NCBI GenBank assembly: GCA_029718625.1
Contig: CM056376.1
Span: 81,178,541 to 81,242,540 of the forward strand
Source: Synaphobranchus kaupii
Taxonomy: Eukaryota; Chordata; Actinopteri; Anguilliformes; Synaphobranchidae
Length of the DNA stretch: 64,000 nt
Reading direction: 5' to 3'
The number at the start of each line of letters is the position of its first letter. The first letter of the stretch is position 1. Under the pieces are notes generated by a model, which worked only from the letters and a program-made list of their open reading frames with translations, was not told the DNA's origin and searched no databases. Both the position numbers and the translations under genes were made by a program. Shown piece after piece: positions 44,955 through 57,872 of the stretch.

Positions 44955-46714
44955 AGAATCGTGGCCTGTTGGGCTTTGCGTGACAAGAGGTTCTCAAGTT
45001 TGCCGCGAATCAGAAGCACTCGGCGTGGTATTTAGAAATTTACGCAGTCTGAAAGTGAAGTTTCCTGGCTTTCCCCCTTTCCACTTCTGGCAACAGCATG
45101 GTGCACTGCATCTCACGCTACGTTTGCGGTTCTTTAACCAGCGCTATCAGATCCCTAAAGTGTAGCGTTGGAAATATAATTCAACACTATACAATTCTCC
45201 CTCTAACTACACCTGGGTCACTTCTCTGTTAAAGCAGTGGTAAATGTTAAAGCGAGCATTTAACATGCGGGCCAGTTTGGGGCTTTCAATAGAGTGTTCT
45301 GGAAATCTTAAAGTTATCTTAAAGTGAACTCCTAGGAAGACTATTTAGTAGAATTTACCAATCATGCACAAGGTAAATAAACCAAGGTGTTTACGGCATG
45401 TGTAGCCAAAAAAACATTCAATGGGTTTTTCTCATGATACCTTTCAAAATAAACATCAGAGGGGATGTCAACAAAACAGGATTGTAGAGGACTACTGATG
45501 ACTGCTTTCAAATGGTCCACAAATAAATACGCATGACTGCTGCTGACTGAGCTCTTCATCTTATGAAACATTCCACCCTTTGTTCTTCATTTGAGCCATA
45601 ATGGAAGCCTCGTTTGTTTTGGTGCGGAGATATTTGCAGCATTATGACCATGAATGGTTTGATGACAGATGATAGGTTGGGTGTTGGTGACAGATTTATT
45701 CATAACCTGAGGTTTTCTTGCATGGCACTACCTTGCGGTAGAATTGACGTGATATTTCGGACAAAAAAACAAAGAAAATATCATTACTGCATTGTGGTAT
45801 TTGCTGAGTATTGATTGTTTTTATCAGCGGAATATAGAAAGAGAGACAGATTGCAGTTGTGCGTTGTGTTACTCTCCAAACAAAAGACCACAGAGCCGTG
45901 TAATTCAATGTGACAAGTAAGTCACTGCCATTATGTTCAAATGAAAAAAGAACCTGCTCCAGCAATGCAAAAGCCATTGTCCAAAGATGTCAAGACATCC
46001 GTGACCATGCAAAAGCTTGCTTATAATAACAGTAATAACCAAAGTGACATTCTTTATATTGGTGACATTAGTGCATAATGTGAGTATTTTGGTTATTCAC
46101 ATAGTCACAACCAGCACTTCTTTTAGAGGGTAAGGTAGATAATGAACCAGGTAGTTCCCCATGTGAACCTAGGGATAATGTTTGTTTACCCAACCAAGCC
46201 TTTATCTATATAACTTTTCAGGGCTATCAATTTAGTGTGTGTCAAGTTCTTCAAATATTCTCCGATCTTCCCACTTTTTAAATAGTTAAAAGGTAACAAT
46301 TGAAGAAATATCCAGAGAACTTCAAATGTTTTTCTAAATCCAATATGAGGTAAAGTATTGATTTGTCTCTAGCATATAAACCCCAGTGCCCTTTCACATT
46401 GAACCAATCTTCCAGATCTTTTTTGTGAAACCAAAAGGTTACAGCTTACTGAACTAAAGGCATAAAAAAATTTAAGAAGAATGGTAATTGCGTAGTAACA
46501 CAATGCCTACACACCTTGCTGTAATCATTGCTTCTCAGCCTAAATGCCATTGTGTATGGCTTTAATAGATTAACTACAATGTTTTATTTCCGTAAAATGC
46601 TTCATTATCATTTGGAATTATTAATAAATCAAATGACCATCTTTATTTAGAAATTGCATGATGTTCAAAAACAATTTTCAATGAAAAGGACACATACCAT
46701 TGTATTCAGACTAT

Positions 46715-47503
46715 GGGCTCTATTTTAATAAACCAAACGCAATGGTGAACAGAAGAGTAAGCGCTTGGCAGTATCGCTCTGAGGGCGTGTCGGCGAGAAA
46801 TTTGGTAATTTCATGACGGCAATCTTGGCGCATCTGATGGCGGTATTGCTAAAAGGCTGGGTTTAAATGTCCAAGGTGTGTCTCTATGGTAGCCAATCAA
46901 ATTGTTGTTCTCATGCTTTAAAAAAAGCCAGTTGGAACGCAATCGCTCCATGCAATTTCATAATGAGCAACCCAAACGCACTGGACCGTCAACGACAAGA
47001 GCGATTTTCCGCACAGGAATCAGACATACTTGCAACAGAAGTACAGGCTAGGACTGTAGTAATTTATGGATCACAATCCACACCACCTCGTCTCCCAGAA
47101 GTTCGGAAGGCACGGGAGGAGGTGGCGAATGCATTAATTAGCCTACATTAGGTGATGTAGGCATAATTATGATTCAAATGGTAGGCTTATGATTCAACTG
47201 TGTCAATGTGTAATTTATATATTATAGGCTATTAGCCTACATGATCGCAAGTTTCTTGTAAGCTGTCCTGTTTTATTCTAGTAGTTTAAATTAAAATTAA
47301 TTAATTAATAATAATTATAGGCTATTTGTTCATTAAATGGAAGTGTAATGTTGGCATCACCTATAGACACTACATAGAACTACATGACTAATAAGTTGCC
47401 AAATTGCTATTGCGTTGCCACTAAGAGGTGGTTCCAGCTGATCATAACGCAATGGGTTTTCGTTGGTTCAAATTGTCACTGAGCCGAAAGTATTTTAGAA
47501 CAC
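46715..47503 (+). mobile_element. PIF/Harbinger element, family B copy 3, truncated
   Basis: It starts GGGCTCTATTTTAATAAACC and follows copy 2 (37122-38106) closely to about AGTATTTTAGAACAC. The remaining 200 bp and the right terminal repeat are missing. Confidence 0.85.
46963..47151 (+). pseudogene. Harbinger Myb/SANT-like fragment (copy 3)
   Basis: The 62-codon frame matches 37370-37558 residue for residue. The near-identity of two distant copies shows that the deletion derivative itself was mobilised recently. Confidence 0.7.
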
Positions 47504-48430
47504 TATACACAACATCAATAAAGTGGGCATGCTATACTCCCAAGAGAATGTGGCAGTGACCCACTGAATCTTGATGGATAGTTGTTCCATTGCTTCCACA
47601 AAATGGTGGCAAAGACCCAACATAGGACTAACAATGTAGTTGATTTAGAAAATAAAACGTACTCATATATGGAGGCCTTATACATCACTGTCTACGCATC
47701 ATGATTTTTCTGAGAAATTACTATTGCTGTGGTCACAAATTACAATTGTAATTAGTACTAGACACTTACTCCCTGGTAGCCACAGTTTACCTGTACTCTA
47801 ATTTAGTTTTATGACATCTCTGTAATGACATTCAGCATTATCAATTTGCCACACTTACGTATATCCTCCTGCATTGCGCTTCTACACAAGCCAATTGTCT
47901 CTTTCCATAATAAACTGACTGGCTACACTTCCATATAAAGGCACTGTAAATGGTGATTTGATGGGTGATTTGCACACATAGGGCCAGATTCAGAGCTGAG
48001 ATAAGCACGCGCAAATGGGACTTACTCCCATTACTTATCCGCTGTTTTAAGCGTCTCTCCAGTATATGCGCGGCAATACGGGTGCGGGGTGGAGATTTGA
48101 TGAAAATGGGCGTGTCTGCAAGTCGTGCAAGATAGATGTATTCAGTGTTTTCACTTAATAACTTTTTTCCGTGCAACTTTGTTCGGAAAAAAAAGGTAGT
48201 TTATATCTTGTGCCGCCAATAGATGATTATGAGAAATACAGCATCTTTCGCAAAAATGGATATTAGAATGCGTGCATGTTCTTTGAAAATGATATTGGTC
48301 TTATTTTCCTTTGCCTATAAGCCTACTTACAATTATCAAAGAGCTGTCATAAAAAGAAGAACATGTAAAAGTAGGCTATGATTGATGGTCTGGTATATCA
48401 TACCAGACCAATATTAGATGGATTCATTGA
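47504..48430. other. Unique DNA, possible old element
   Basis: A GGGCCAGATTCAGAGCTGAG stretch at 47981 is reminiscent of a common teleost repeat end, but I could not find its partner. A perfect 10-bp hairpin GGTCTGGTAT/ATACCAGACC is at 48387-48409. No gene. Confidence 0.4.
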
Positions 48431-48435
48431 TAGAC

Positions 48436-49915
48436 TGTAATGGGGCGTGACGTGTGACGTGGGAGGAGCCAAACGCAGAAAGGGGATTCATTAAGCCCTT
48501 AGGCCACTAAGGCGGGAAACCCCGCAGATAAGGGAAGGAGACAAGACAACGAACACCACTACAAACGCTACTAACCGGCTCACTGTCAAACGCCAAGTAG
48601 AGCGCAAGGACAGGGATCTGAACAGCCAGAAATAAATACGCGCCCTGTCTCGGTAACGAGACAAAATAAGAACGGACGAGTAGCGCAAAGGCACAAATAA
48701 ACACTGTGAAACGATACGATTGTTTCAGAGGAGGCGAAAGAACAGATATAACGTTCCGTGGCTACTTCCATAAGCCAACAGTCACATGCAGAACATAAAG
48801 GAGGTAAACGCCCGATCTCCCCAGGGGGGAAGAAACATTTTACAGGCGAGCCAACGGAGCACCGCAGTCCCATAGCTTTACCAGCACAATGACAAGCCCA
48901 ACAGAAAACCACGCCTCAGCCTCCCAAGGGGAAATGTAACGAGGCGAACAGGAACAGAGATTTAAAGTTCCATGGCTAGTTTAAGGCTTGCAGTCAGACG
49001 CAAACATGTCCAAAACATCGCCCGGTCTCCCTAAGAGACAAATTGCACCGAAGGGCGAACAGAACTACAGTTCCGAACAGAATAGCCCAAATCTCCATAC
49101 ACGGAAAAAGAGCACAAAAGACGATGGGACAGCTGCACCGAAACTATCGGCTAACTGACTTACCCAAGCACAAACAAATACAAGCCCTGCCTCTCAGTAA
49201 GGGAAATGTAACGAAAAACCCCGACTCACAACAAAGGGGGACGTAGTCCATGAGAAGGAGACAAAACAAGAAATAAACGCACCAAAGCTAGGCTACTCAC
49301 TGGCTCACAGTAATCCGGAAATGAGTGGAAGCAAAACGCCAGGTCTCTCAGTAAGAAAACTAAATAACAGGCAAAAATGGACCAGAGAAACTACTACTCT
49401 ATACTTCTACGAGCTAAGAACTAAGTAGAAGCGAAACGCCCGATCTCCCTATGGGAAGACATGTGCCGAAGGGCGAACAGAACTACTGTTCTGAACAGAA
49501 TCGCCCAAAACTCCATACACGGAGAAAAAGCACAAAAAAAGGCAAAATAGAGCAGAGATTTACGGTCCCAAACTCCTACGAGATAACCAACCACCAAGCC
49601 AGCAAGAAATAAGCCCTGCCTCAACTAAGAGACGTTAACAATAGGCGAGTAGCCAAAATGGTACAAGAACTCACAGCCAACAAAAACACCACAGTACAAA
49701 ACAATGACCAAACGATGAACAATTAATGTCGAAGCCCCGAACGAAGGAAACGGTAGGCTTATATGTCTCTCAGGTGACTACGCACAGGTGTAAACGCTTA
49801 ACAGAAGCTCCCCCAACTCAGCAGGGCGGAGCAAGCATCTACCAAAAGGGCAACGCCCTCGCGTGGCCACGGAGGAAAACGACCGCATCGGGAAACAGGG
49901 TTCAAAACCATGACA
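48436..49915 (-). mobile_element. Solo LTR (Gypsy-type), minus strand
   Basis: 1480 bp starting TGTAATGGGG and ending ACCATGACA on the plus strand, flanked on both sides by TAGAC (48431-48435 and 49916-49920). On the minus strand it starts TGTCATGGTTTT, the same as the complete Gypsy element. It has no internal coding region. A unit of about 100 bp occurs twice, at about 49022-49120 and 49440-49543 (both with CGAAGGGCGAACAGAACTAC). It is best explained as an LTR left after recombination between two LTRs. Confidence 0.85.
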
Positions 49916-49920
49916 TAGAC

Positions 49921-51261
49921 AGTGTCTGGATCATATTCGATTTGACGGACAATATTTTTAGCCTACTTGTGTGAGCGCAGCTGTTCCAAAATTATTAGGA
50001 AGCACAATGTAACTCCCGGCAGTGTAGATCTACCAGTGCTCCAGGTTAAAATCTCTCTACTTTCTGGCCACATCCTTCCAGCATGTGCCAGATTGAATCA
50101 AAAAATAAATCTTTGGACAGTGGTTGCAAGAAATGGGCTATTATTAAGTATATGTGACTTCAACTGGTTAAGTTGAAAACACCGCATATAGGCTATTATG
50201 TTTAACCCTACATTACTTTATTAGGTAAATCGTAAAAAAAATTTTTTTTAAGTAAATCCAACTATTTATTTGTTTACTTAGTAATATTGCGTGCAACCAC
50301 TGTCCAGCGATTATTTTTTTGATTGTGTGGGTATATCCCAGTCGTAAATAGAAGCTATGATAATTTTATCAATTCAATGTATTAATACATTCACTGCCTA
50401 CCCCATCACGCAAGAGCAACTACGATGCGCAAAGGTAGGATTTTACAAAGGCAAATACGGTTATTAAAGGCAGTGTCACTGACACGTTGAAAATGTATAC
50501 CCCCACAAAAAATTATTTTAGTAGAACGCTGGCAAACCAGGGGGCAGGTACAAGAAACAGGTAATTAGAATATCATGCCCTGTGCCTCCCACATTTTGAG
50601 AAACTCACCTGCGTAGAGTAGGTTAGAATACGGCATATCTCAGTCTGCATTAAATCCGCGCAGGAGAGGCAGGAAGCTGTTTCAATTAAACCAGGGATCC
50701 AACTCAAGTTAATATCATTTGTTACATTTAAACTTTTTTTAGTGACTGTGGAGTGTATAGGAACATATATAGGCTACTCGCAGAAGGAAAGGGTTCCAGT
50801 CATAATTAAAATCCACCATTGCACATTTCCACTTCAAGTACTCCCACACCACTCTGGCTGACAGCACATGAATCTAATTAAATGTGGCACATTATGGCAT
50901 TTATTATGGCAGCTGTAATTGCCGCAAGACCAAAGCTGACTCACACACAACACAGAGAATCGTCAGCAACAATTTAGATCACCCGGGGGTGGGGGTGTTT
51001 AGGACAATAGTCTCACTTTGCCAGCTGCCATACAAATTTACGACAAATTATTACAACATCACAGGATCAGGCCCCGTAATCCTCTCGGAAAATGTTTTGA
51101 CTTTTTCCTTCTACCATAAAAAGCAATTAGTATGGATGGAAGAACTTCTGAGCAATTGTTACATGTTTTAAATGTCACGTCGCCGTCAGAAGCTTATCTG
51201 CAGCAGACATGGCGGACTGACAGACAGAACCTCCATTCCACTCTCATTTCAATCAATAAAA
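49921..51261. other. Unique DNA
   Basis: No recognisable gene or complete element. It holds a 10-base T run with flanking A run near 50230-50250. Confidence 0.5.
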
Positions 51262-51273
51262 GTTCAATATGTC

Positions 51274-51501
51274 TGGCGAGTTGCGTGGCATAGTTCGTAG
51301 GGTGGCTGGCTGGCTCTCAAGCCATATACTGCTATCCCCCACACGGGCGGGAGTTCGATCCCCTGCTATGGCACCTTCTGAGCTTGTGATCCATCCTCTG
51401 TCTTTTGCCCTCTCTACTTTCTACCTTTCTGAATAAAGCAAAGAATGCAAGATGTAGGCAGACTGTCTTAAACCTTAAAAAGTTCAATAAATTAAATAAA
51501 G
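51274..51501 (+). mobile_element. tRNA-derived SINE
   Basis: The 5' part has an A-box-like TGGCATAGTTCGTAGGGTGG and a B-box-like GGAGTTCGATCCCC at about 51350. The 3' part is AT-rich and ends AATAAATTAAATAAAG. A perfect 12-bp duplication GTTCAATATGTC flanks it (51262-51273 and 51502-51513). It has no coding capacity and would be moved by LINE enzymes. I cannot name the family. Confidence 0.8.
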
Positions 51502-51513
51502 GTTCAATATGTC

Positions 51514-54500
51514 ACAGGAAAAAGTGTTTATCTACTCACTCACTCACTCACTGGTGCAAAGAGCAATCAGGATCCAAATCAATAACAGAAATGAAGAAGT
51601 ACGACTTCACTGATGGAGATTTCCAGCTAATTTTCTTTTGTAAAAAATAAAAAACATAGATGGGAGCTTGTCAGGCTCAAACCAAAAGCATGTGTACTGT
51701 ACCTTCAACAACGGCTTGTGAATTTTACCATGAGCATTCCATTCAATTTTCGCTCTGCAAATTATGTTGATTGCAATTCGTAACCTCTAAGGGATATCAG
51801 CACGGATAATGTTTGAACTTTGAGAGCCAAAAAGTTGGGGGAAGAATCTTTAAAGTCAGAAATGTGCCCAATACTCTGAGATCAGTCAGTGGATTATCTT
51901 TTGTCCATGCTGTTTTTAGTAAATATCTGCAGTATCTCAAGATCATCCAGCTGGCATGAAACACTGAGCCTGAAATATTCATGCTCCATTTCAAATCCAA
52001 TTCTTTCAATGACTGCACTGGTGAAAGAGTAAAGCTTCGACGCCTTGGTTCTGGCTAAAATAAGAGCATTCAGCAATAGAGAGAGAATCCACCTACGACA
52101 AGTAAATATGAAAGAAGGATGCATAAGAGTTTCCATTATATATGTATGTATGCCACATGGCATAGCTACAGGCTGAAAGACCAAGCATGATTTCAGAAAG
52201 TTAAGAAGCCCAAACATTATAAAAATATGTGGAGGCCAGATTAGCATAGCCAGATTAATCAAATATGTATTTAGTTTATGCATTTAGAACAATGAAATTC
52301 AACCCCTTGACATAAGTTTATGGGCATCAATGTTCGATACGATTAAAATTTTCACTGCTTATGCAAGATTTGAGTCATTTCACATTTACCCATGAAAGAT
52401 AATTGAAAGCAGTACAGGAAATATTTATTTTTATAATTCTTGCTTGCAGGATAGTGCTTAACCCTATTTATGCTTAACATTTAGTTGTTCCAAGAAATCA
52501 ATGGATGCAAGTATCCGCCATCACCCTCTGAACTGTTTCTATTTGATAGGGCTCGTTAAAGAGTGAGTAAACAAGCTTCGCTTGTCGGCTCGGTTCTTGG
52601 TCTGCGTTACTGTGTCCTCTTCCTCCGACTCCAGAGAGGAGAGGGAGGCACAGCGACCTTGTAAATATTTCTCTGTTCTCGCCGTCACGCAGGTTTTCCG
52701 TACGCGCAGCATCCTCCCACACGCCGGTGCCCATCCATCAACCGAAAGCGAGGAGAAGCCAGAGCCAAGAGCTTGCAAGCTGTCGCCCGGTTGGCGTTAA
52801 ATCAACATTGTACGAATCGCACGCAGTGTTCAAACACCACAACCGCATGGGTAATGGACCCTTGGTTTAAGGTGTATAGTGCCAATGACTCAGATGAGCA
52901 CGCCTCAGCCTATGACCTATAAGGCTCTATTGCACTGGAAGTGTCGGCTCGCCTATTAACATTTACGGCCGTTTCACACCTGATAGTCCGGTTCTAGTCC
53001 GCTTCCTTCGTTCGCACCAGATGCGAGAATGATACATTGTTTAGTTTTTCAGCTGGTTCGGTTCCCTTTCACACCTATTCGTTTGCTCTGGTCCGAATCA
53101 GTTGATGAATTGGTCAAGCGAACCAAAATGCAGCTGCGCAAGCCACGTGAGAACGTTCATTTCACTCATTGGTCAGTTGTGTCTGGGACGGGAGCAATAA
53201 CGTAGTTCCTGAACTGCTCTCCAATTGGTCAGAATTTCCATGCAGGAAAACTCGAAAGAAACTCCGGGAAGTAGAAGAGCAGACAACGCACAACAAGTAA
53301 TTTCGCTGTGATTTCACAATGGAGAGACAACTGCGCGGGTTGATTTTGGCGTTGGTCATCAGTTATTACATCATTTGCATTTATCACTTTAGGCAAACGA
53401 TACAGTTTGAAAATGAGGCGCGGCTGGAAAATAATGTCCTGATGCACTGGAGATTCGTTTGTCCGCGATTACTCGGATTCGGAGCATCGGCAGGGATAGA
53501 CAGAACTTCCCAACATTTGACTTCTATTGTAAAAAGTTAGAATATCAGAAAATACTGTTTTGAGAAAGGAACGTTTGAGTAATAAAAATGAATGAAAAAT
53601 GAAAACAAAATTTGATTATATTTTACTTAGGCTATAGCTGTACCAGACATCGGTAAGCTTTCTGAACACAGAAAACTGACCTATTCTAAATGGTACAATA
53701 TCACTACAACATGATAGTCAGTACTTTGCCATCCACATTCAAATGCTGTATATCCACAGAAATTGCTGGCATTTCTCAAATATCATCTCTGCCATTGAGA
53801 TAAAATATAAATACTTAAAACATGAAAAGATAGAATTTCACTCATCAGTTAATTTTATGTGTTCTGTACTGTAGTCCACTTATACAACCCCTTACCTGTG
53901 CTGTTTTCTATTCATGGTAAAGCCAGAGAGCTTATTGGGAGCTCATACTCACTGCATGGCACAACCCCGCCCTCTCTATTCTTTGTACACTTCCTGTTAG
54001 AGTCCTGTTCCATAATAAAAGTGCTCCTCATGTGCTTCCAGTAAAGCCACTGTCAGTGCATAAGCTCAAATGCCATCTGCCCCATGAACTCACTGCAGGT
54101 CCTTGAAATATAGGTATTTTTAAGCCTTACAGCTACAATTCTTTTAAAATTATTATTTTTTTGTTTTTAATAAATATTCAGTCATCAGTAAAATGGTGCA
54201 TTTTTAGTCACCAAGTTTTTTGTATTCTTTTTTCACCCCCAGCAATGTACTGTATACGTTCACAGCCAGGCACTCTCTCTTAAGACGCAGGCGTTTCAAC
54301 AGTGGAGTTATTTTTATTCCTGCACACAGAACAGCATGCTCTTGTTGGTGAGCACATATGATTTGCAGTTTGATCGCATGGTAAGGAATGCTGGCAGAGT
54401 CCCTGCAGTCTAGCTGATGACACCATGTCTTCATCACCGGCCACGAGCCACATCAAATCATTGTGACCAGCGCCACTGTAGATCACACAGCACCGGCACC

Positions 54501-57500
54501 CGTGATGTTTGAAGGACTCTTAATGTCACGTAGATTGCACGGGACAAGTAAGCGCACACCTGCGCCTTCATTTGATAGAAGTGATTAATACTTCCGCTGC
54601 ACATTAAATTCGACTACGGCAGAAATTTGAGGTCGTTCGACGATGGTTTGAAAAGCTGTTTCGCTTTTTTGTAAAGCAGCGAGAAAGGCTCTGCTTGGGG
54701 AAAAAATTGTTTTCAAGATGAGAGAAGATGAAAATTAGATGCATGCAAGTGCTTATTTATTTGATTCCTCATCATTGGAAAATGCAAGACGATCCTTTTA
54801 ATGAATTATTCAATTATTCGCTTGCCATTTTCATGCAAGAGAAATACAAATGTAAAAGTGGCTGCTATTGCAGAGAATAAAAATGTTGAAATGACGTACA
54901 TAATTCAGTTATGGAGAGCAAGATTTTACTGTACATTTCCGTACATTATGCTATTCACTAAGTGCAAAGGCTAAAACACATTATTTAGCACAATCCTTTC
55001 TGTATATAAACAGGCCAGGCCAGGCTGGCAGGACACATGTAGGATCCAATATGGAGAGAAAGCTTAAAAGTTCATCCAGAAGCTTGGTATCCTTCACCAC
55101 AGCACAGTGCTATAGTGAGTTTAAGTTAAATCACACACGTAAACACACGCAGAGTCCTCACAGACAGTATACTTGGCCAATTTCTGGCATTAATGCTTTC
55201 TATTAATTCACCAGAAAAACTGGCAAGAAACAGTACTTTCACCCACTCACACAAATAGCACACTGCATCACTCAAACAAATGGCAGTGAAACTCGGTGAA
55301 ACTCTGCCCAGCAATGTAATTTATGAATTACAGACAAATGGCTGACACCTGAATTTTACACATTTACCACCCAACCTGCAGCAACAGTAAGTTTAAGCAA
55401 TAATACAAAACGTTCCATACCTGCTAACTCTCACATCAGGCGATTCCAACATCATTACGCATGCTTGCGTGCTCTAATGTCAGCGTTTGATGTCTGTTCG
55501 CCAAACAGACCGGCTGACAGTCAGGTCTCCTCAGATTCCAGACCTGCCTATCCATGTTAATATCAGCCATGGTCAGATCCCCTAAACTGCCTTTTTTTTC
55601 TGAAATGAATTTGTTTGGAACTCTCTTGAGGCCTGCTAACCCCCTCCTCCCTCGTCAATCGACGCTGCCTACAAAATTAAATGCCAGACGACAACAGCTT
55701 GTAAACAAAACAAAAAGAAAATGCAATGCCTAGGTCCTTGGGAGGCAACTTTGTGGGGTCCTCTCAGTTTCTTCCCACCCCACGGGCTAATCGCGCCCCG
55801 CTGTCACCTTGCCCGCAGGTTGGAGGTGAGGCAAGCTGCCAGGCTGCGGGGCACCGAGACAGGGGCCCGTCTCCGACTGTGAATCTTATTACCGGCCTCT
55901 TCCATTTATCAAGCCCCTGACACATCCCTGTCAGCCAAAATTCCGTCAGAGATTACTCATGTGGGCAATGCCTCTCGTAGGCATGGAGACGAGCGGAGAG
56001 ACGGAGCCCAAATGCTGAGCAACATATAGAGACAGTGGACAGTGGGTGTGATTCCTCCACGAGGCCTTGCTGTCGCAGCTTCGACAAAAAGCACTTAACC
56101 TGAACGACCTCAATAAATACCCGACTGTTTAAAAGACGCAAACAAGAACGGGCACTATTCACGTGGCTTTGGGTCACGGTGTCACCTTTGATAAACAGTA
56201 ATTAATAAACAACTGACGGAGAACATTACATCGAGGGAAACAGTGTTTATAATTGCAATTGGGCATTCTGACAAATAAGAAACCAATTAGTACAAAAAGT
56301 CGTTGCAAAATGACAAGTGCTGGTACAGTACGTGCCATGAAACCCAGGTTTTGAATATCTCAGTCCCTACCAATGTGGAAAAAGAATATGCTGCAGTATA
56401 TTGTAAACATATCAAAATTATCTTCACAATATATTTAAAATATACTGCAGTATATTACATTTCCATATGGGTATGCAATCAATCTATAGGGAAATACGTA
56501 TGTAAAGTACGCAGGATTGACTTCAGTGTGTAAGGCTGCCCCTACTTCTTTATGCATAGAGAATCATGTTTCCAACATCCTTCCCCAAAGATGATGCAAG
56601 ATCCTCTTCTATGCAAACCCCAGGGGGCGCTGACTAATATTCCCTCACAGGAAAAGGCATCGCTTCTAATATTCGCCATGCAAATACAGGTCCTCCTCTG
56701 CACAGCTTCCATTTTCCTTCCTTCAGTCTATTTGAATGTCAAAAGAAATGGGATATATTTCTGTTTGTTGTTCTCATTGTTAACTGACAGATGTACACCT
56801 CCGCAAAGCTAAAATTAATGTCTTGTTAAAATTAAAATTAATTGTCTTGTGCCGCGGCCTCGTACGGCAAAAAAAAAAAAACCTGTTTAATTTATATGTT
56901 AATGTCATGTCAACAAAGCCATTGTCTTTGCGGAGTGACTCTGAGAATAGAACTGGGCAGAATCCCTTTGCCTGAGGCTGAAAACACTGGGCCGAGCGTA
57001 TTTTTGCACACAGGCATCTGTTTGCTTCGCATGTTCGTTCAAGGACGTTTCCCGCCGGCGGGGTTATGCCGCAGAAAATTCACAGTGCCGAAGTTTATCA
57101 GGTAGAACCAGAGCGGAGAGGAGACTGACAGCCGGACTCTCAATCAAGCTACGCCGTAGCTTCCCCCCTATCTGCCATGCCACGTTTGACGGAAAAGAGG
57201 AACCGTTGGAAAGTTGATATTCATTCATGTTCGGTTGAGGCTAACCGAAAATGTATGATAAGATAAGAGAGGCCATTTGATTACAGCTCTGTAGAATACA
57301 AAGGTCAAATCCTTCATCAAACCCGTTTTTGTGGATAAAGGATCAGATCGCTGTGCTAATTCTTTTTTAACATAAATGCCTTGGTTGACAAAAACAAGAA
57401 TATTTTCTAAATTATTATTATTAATGTCCCTTGTATTGTAGGTTTCAGCATATTAGAATATTAGAATATATGGTTTTTGAGATTAAGACCAGGGACTCAT

Positions 57501-57870
57501 GTCCCTACAGAGAGTAAAAATGAATTGCCGGGTCTTGGGAAGATAAACACATTCAACAACTTGGGCATTCCCAAAACATATCCTCTTCGGGACAATCTTG
57601 AGAAGTTAACCGATTCGATTCTACACATAGGTGTCAACACTGATTCATAGAGTATGACATACCTTGACCCAGTAGTTACTGCACATCACTCAGGGTGATG
57701 ACATATGCTTCCTTTCAATCATTTCTTTCAATTCAATTCAATACGCTTTGCCCTTAACTTAAATTGCCACTTCAAATCAAGTGCTAGGCTAAGTTTTCTC
57801 ATGCACCATCTGACAACACACTTAAGGATGTTAAAATAAAGTATACTTTGTATGAAAGGAAGCTAGCATA
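51514..57870. other. Unique DNA
   Basis: No gene or complete element recognised. A GC-richer pocket at 52560-52800 has open frames on both strands without recognisable domains. The remaining sequence is AT-rich. Confidence 0.5.
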
Positions 57871-57872
57871 TA

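Larger units (their letters stand above)
41784..46714. other. Unique DNA with simple repeats
   Basis: No gene recognised with confidence. It holds (ATT)n at 42171-42199, (GA)14 at 43871-43898, a possible old element around 42495-42790 with AGTATGCATA near both ends, and a 31-base C run at 44924-44954. A 50-nt exon-like stretch at 44271-44320 is discussed among the findings. Confidence 0.5.

Noticed and set aside
52539..52800. Coding exon in the GC-richer pocket
   Set aside because: Open frames exist on both strands, but neither shows a recognisable domain or a convincing acceptor/donor pair.
55726..55920. 64-codon open frame in GC-richer DNA
   Set aside because: No recognisable motif and no supporting splice or start context.
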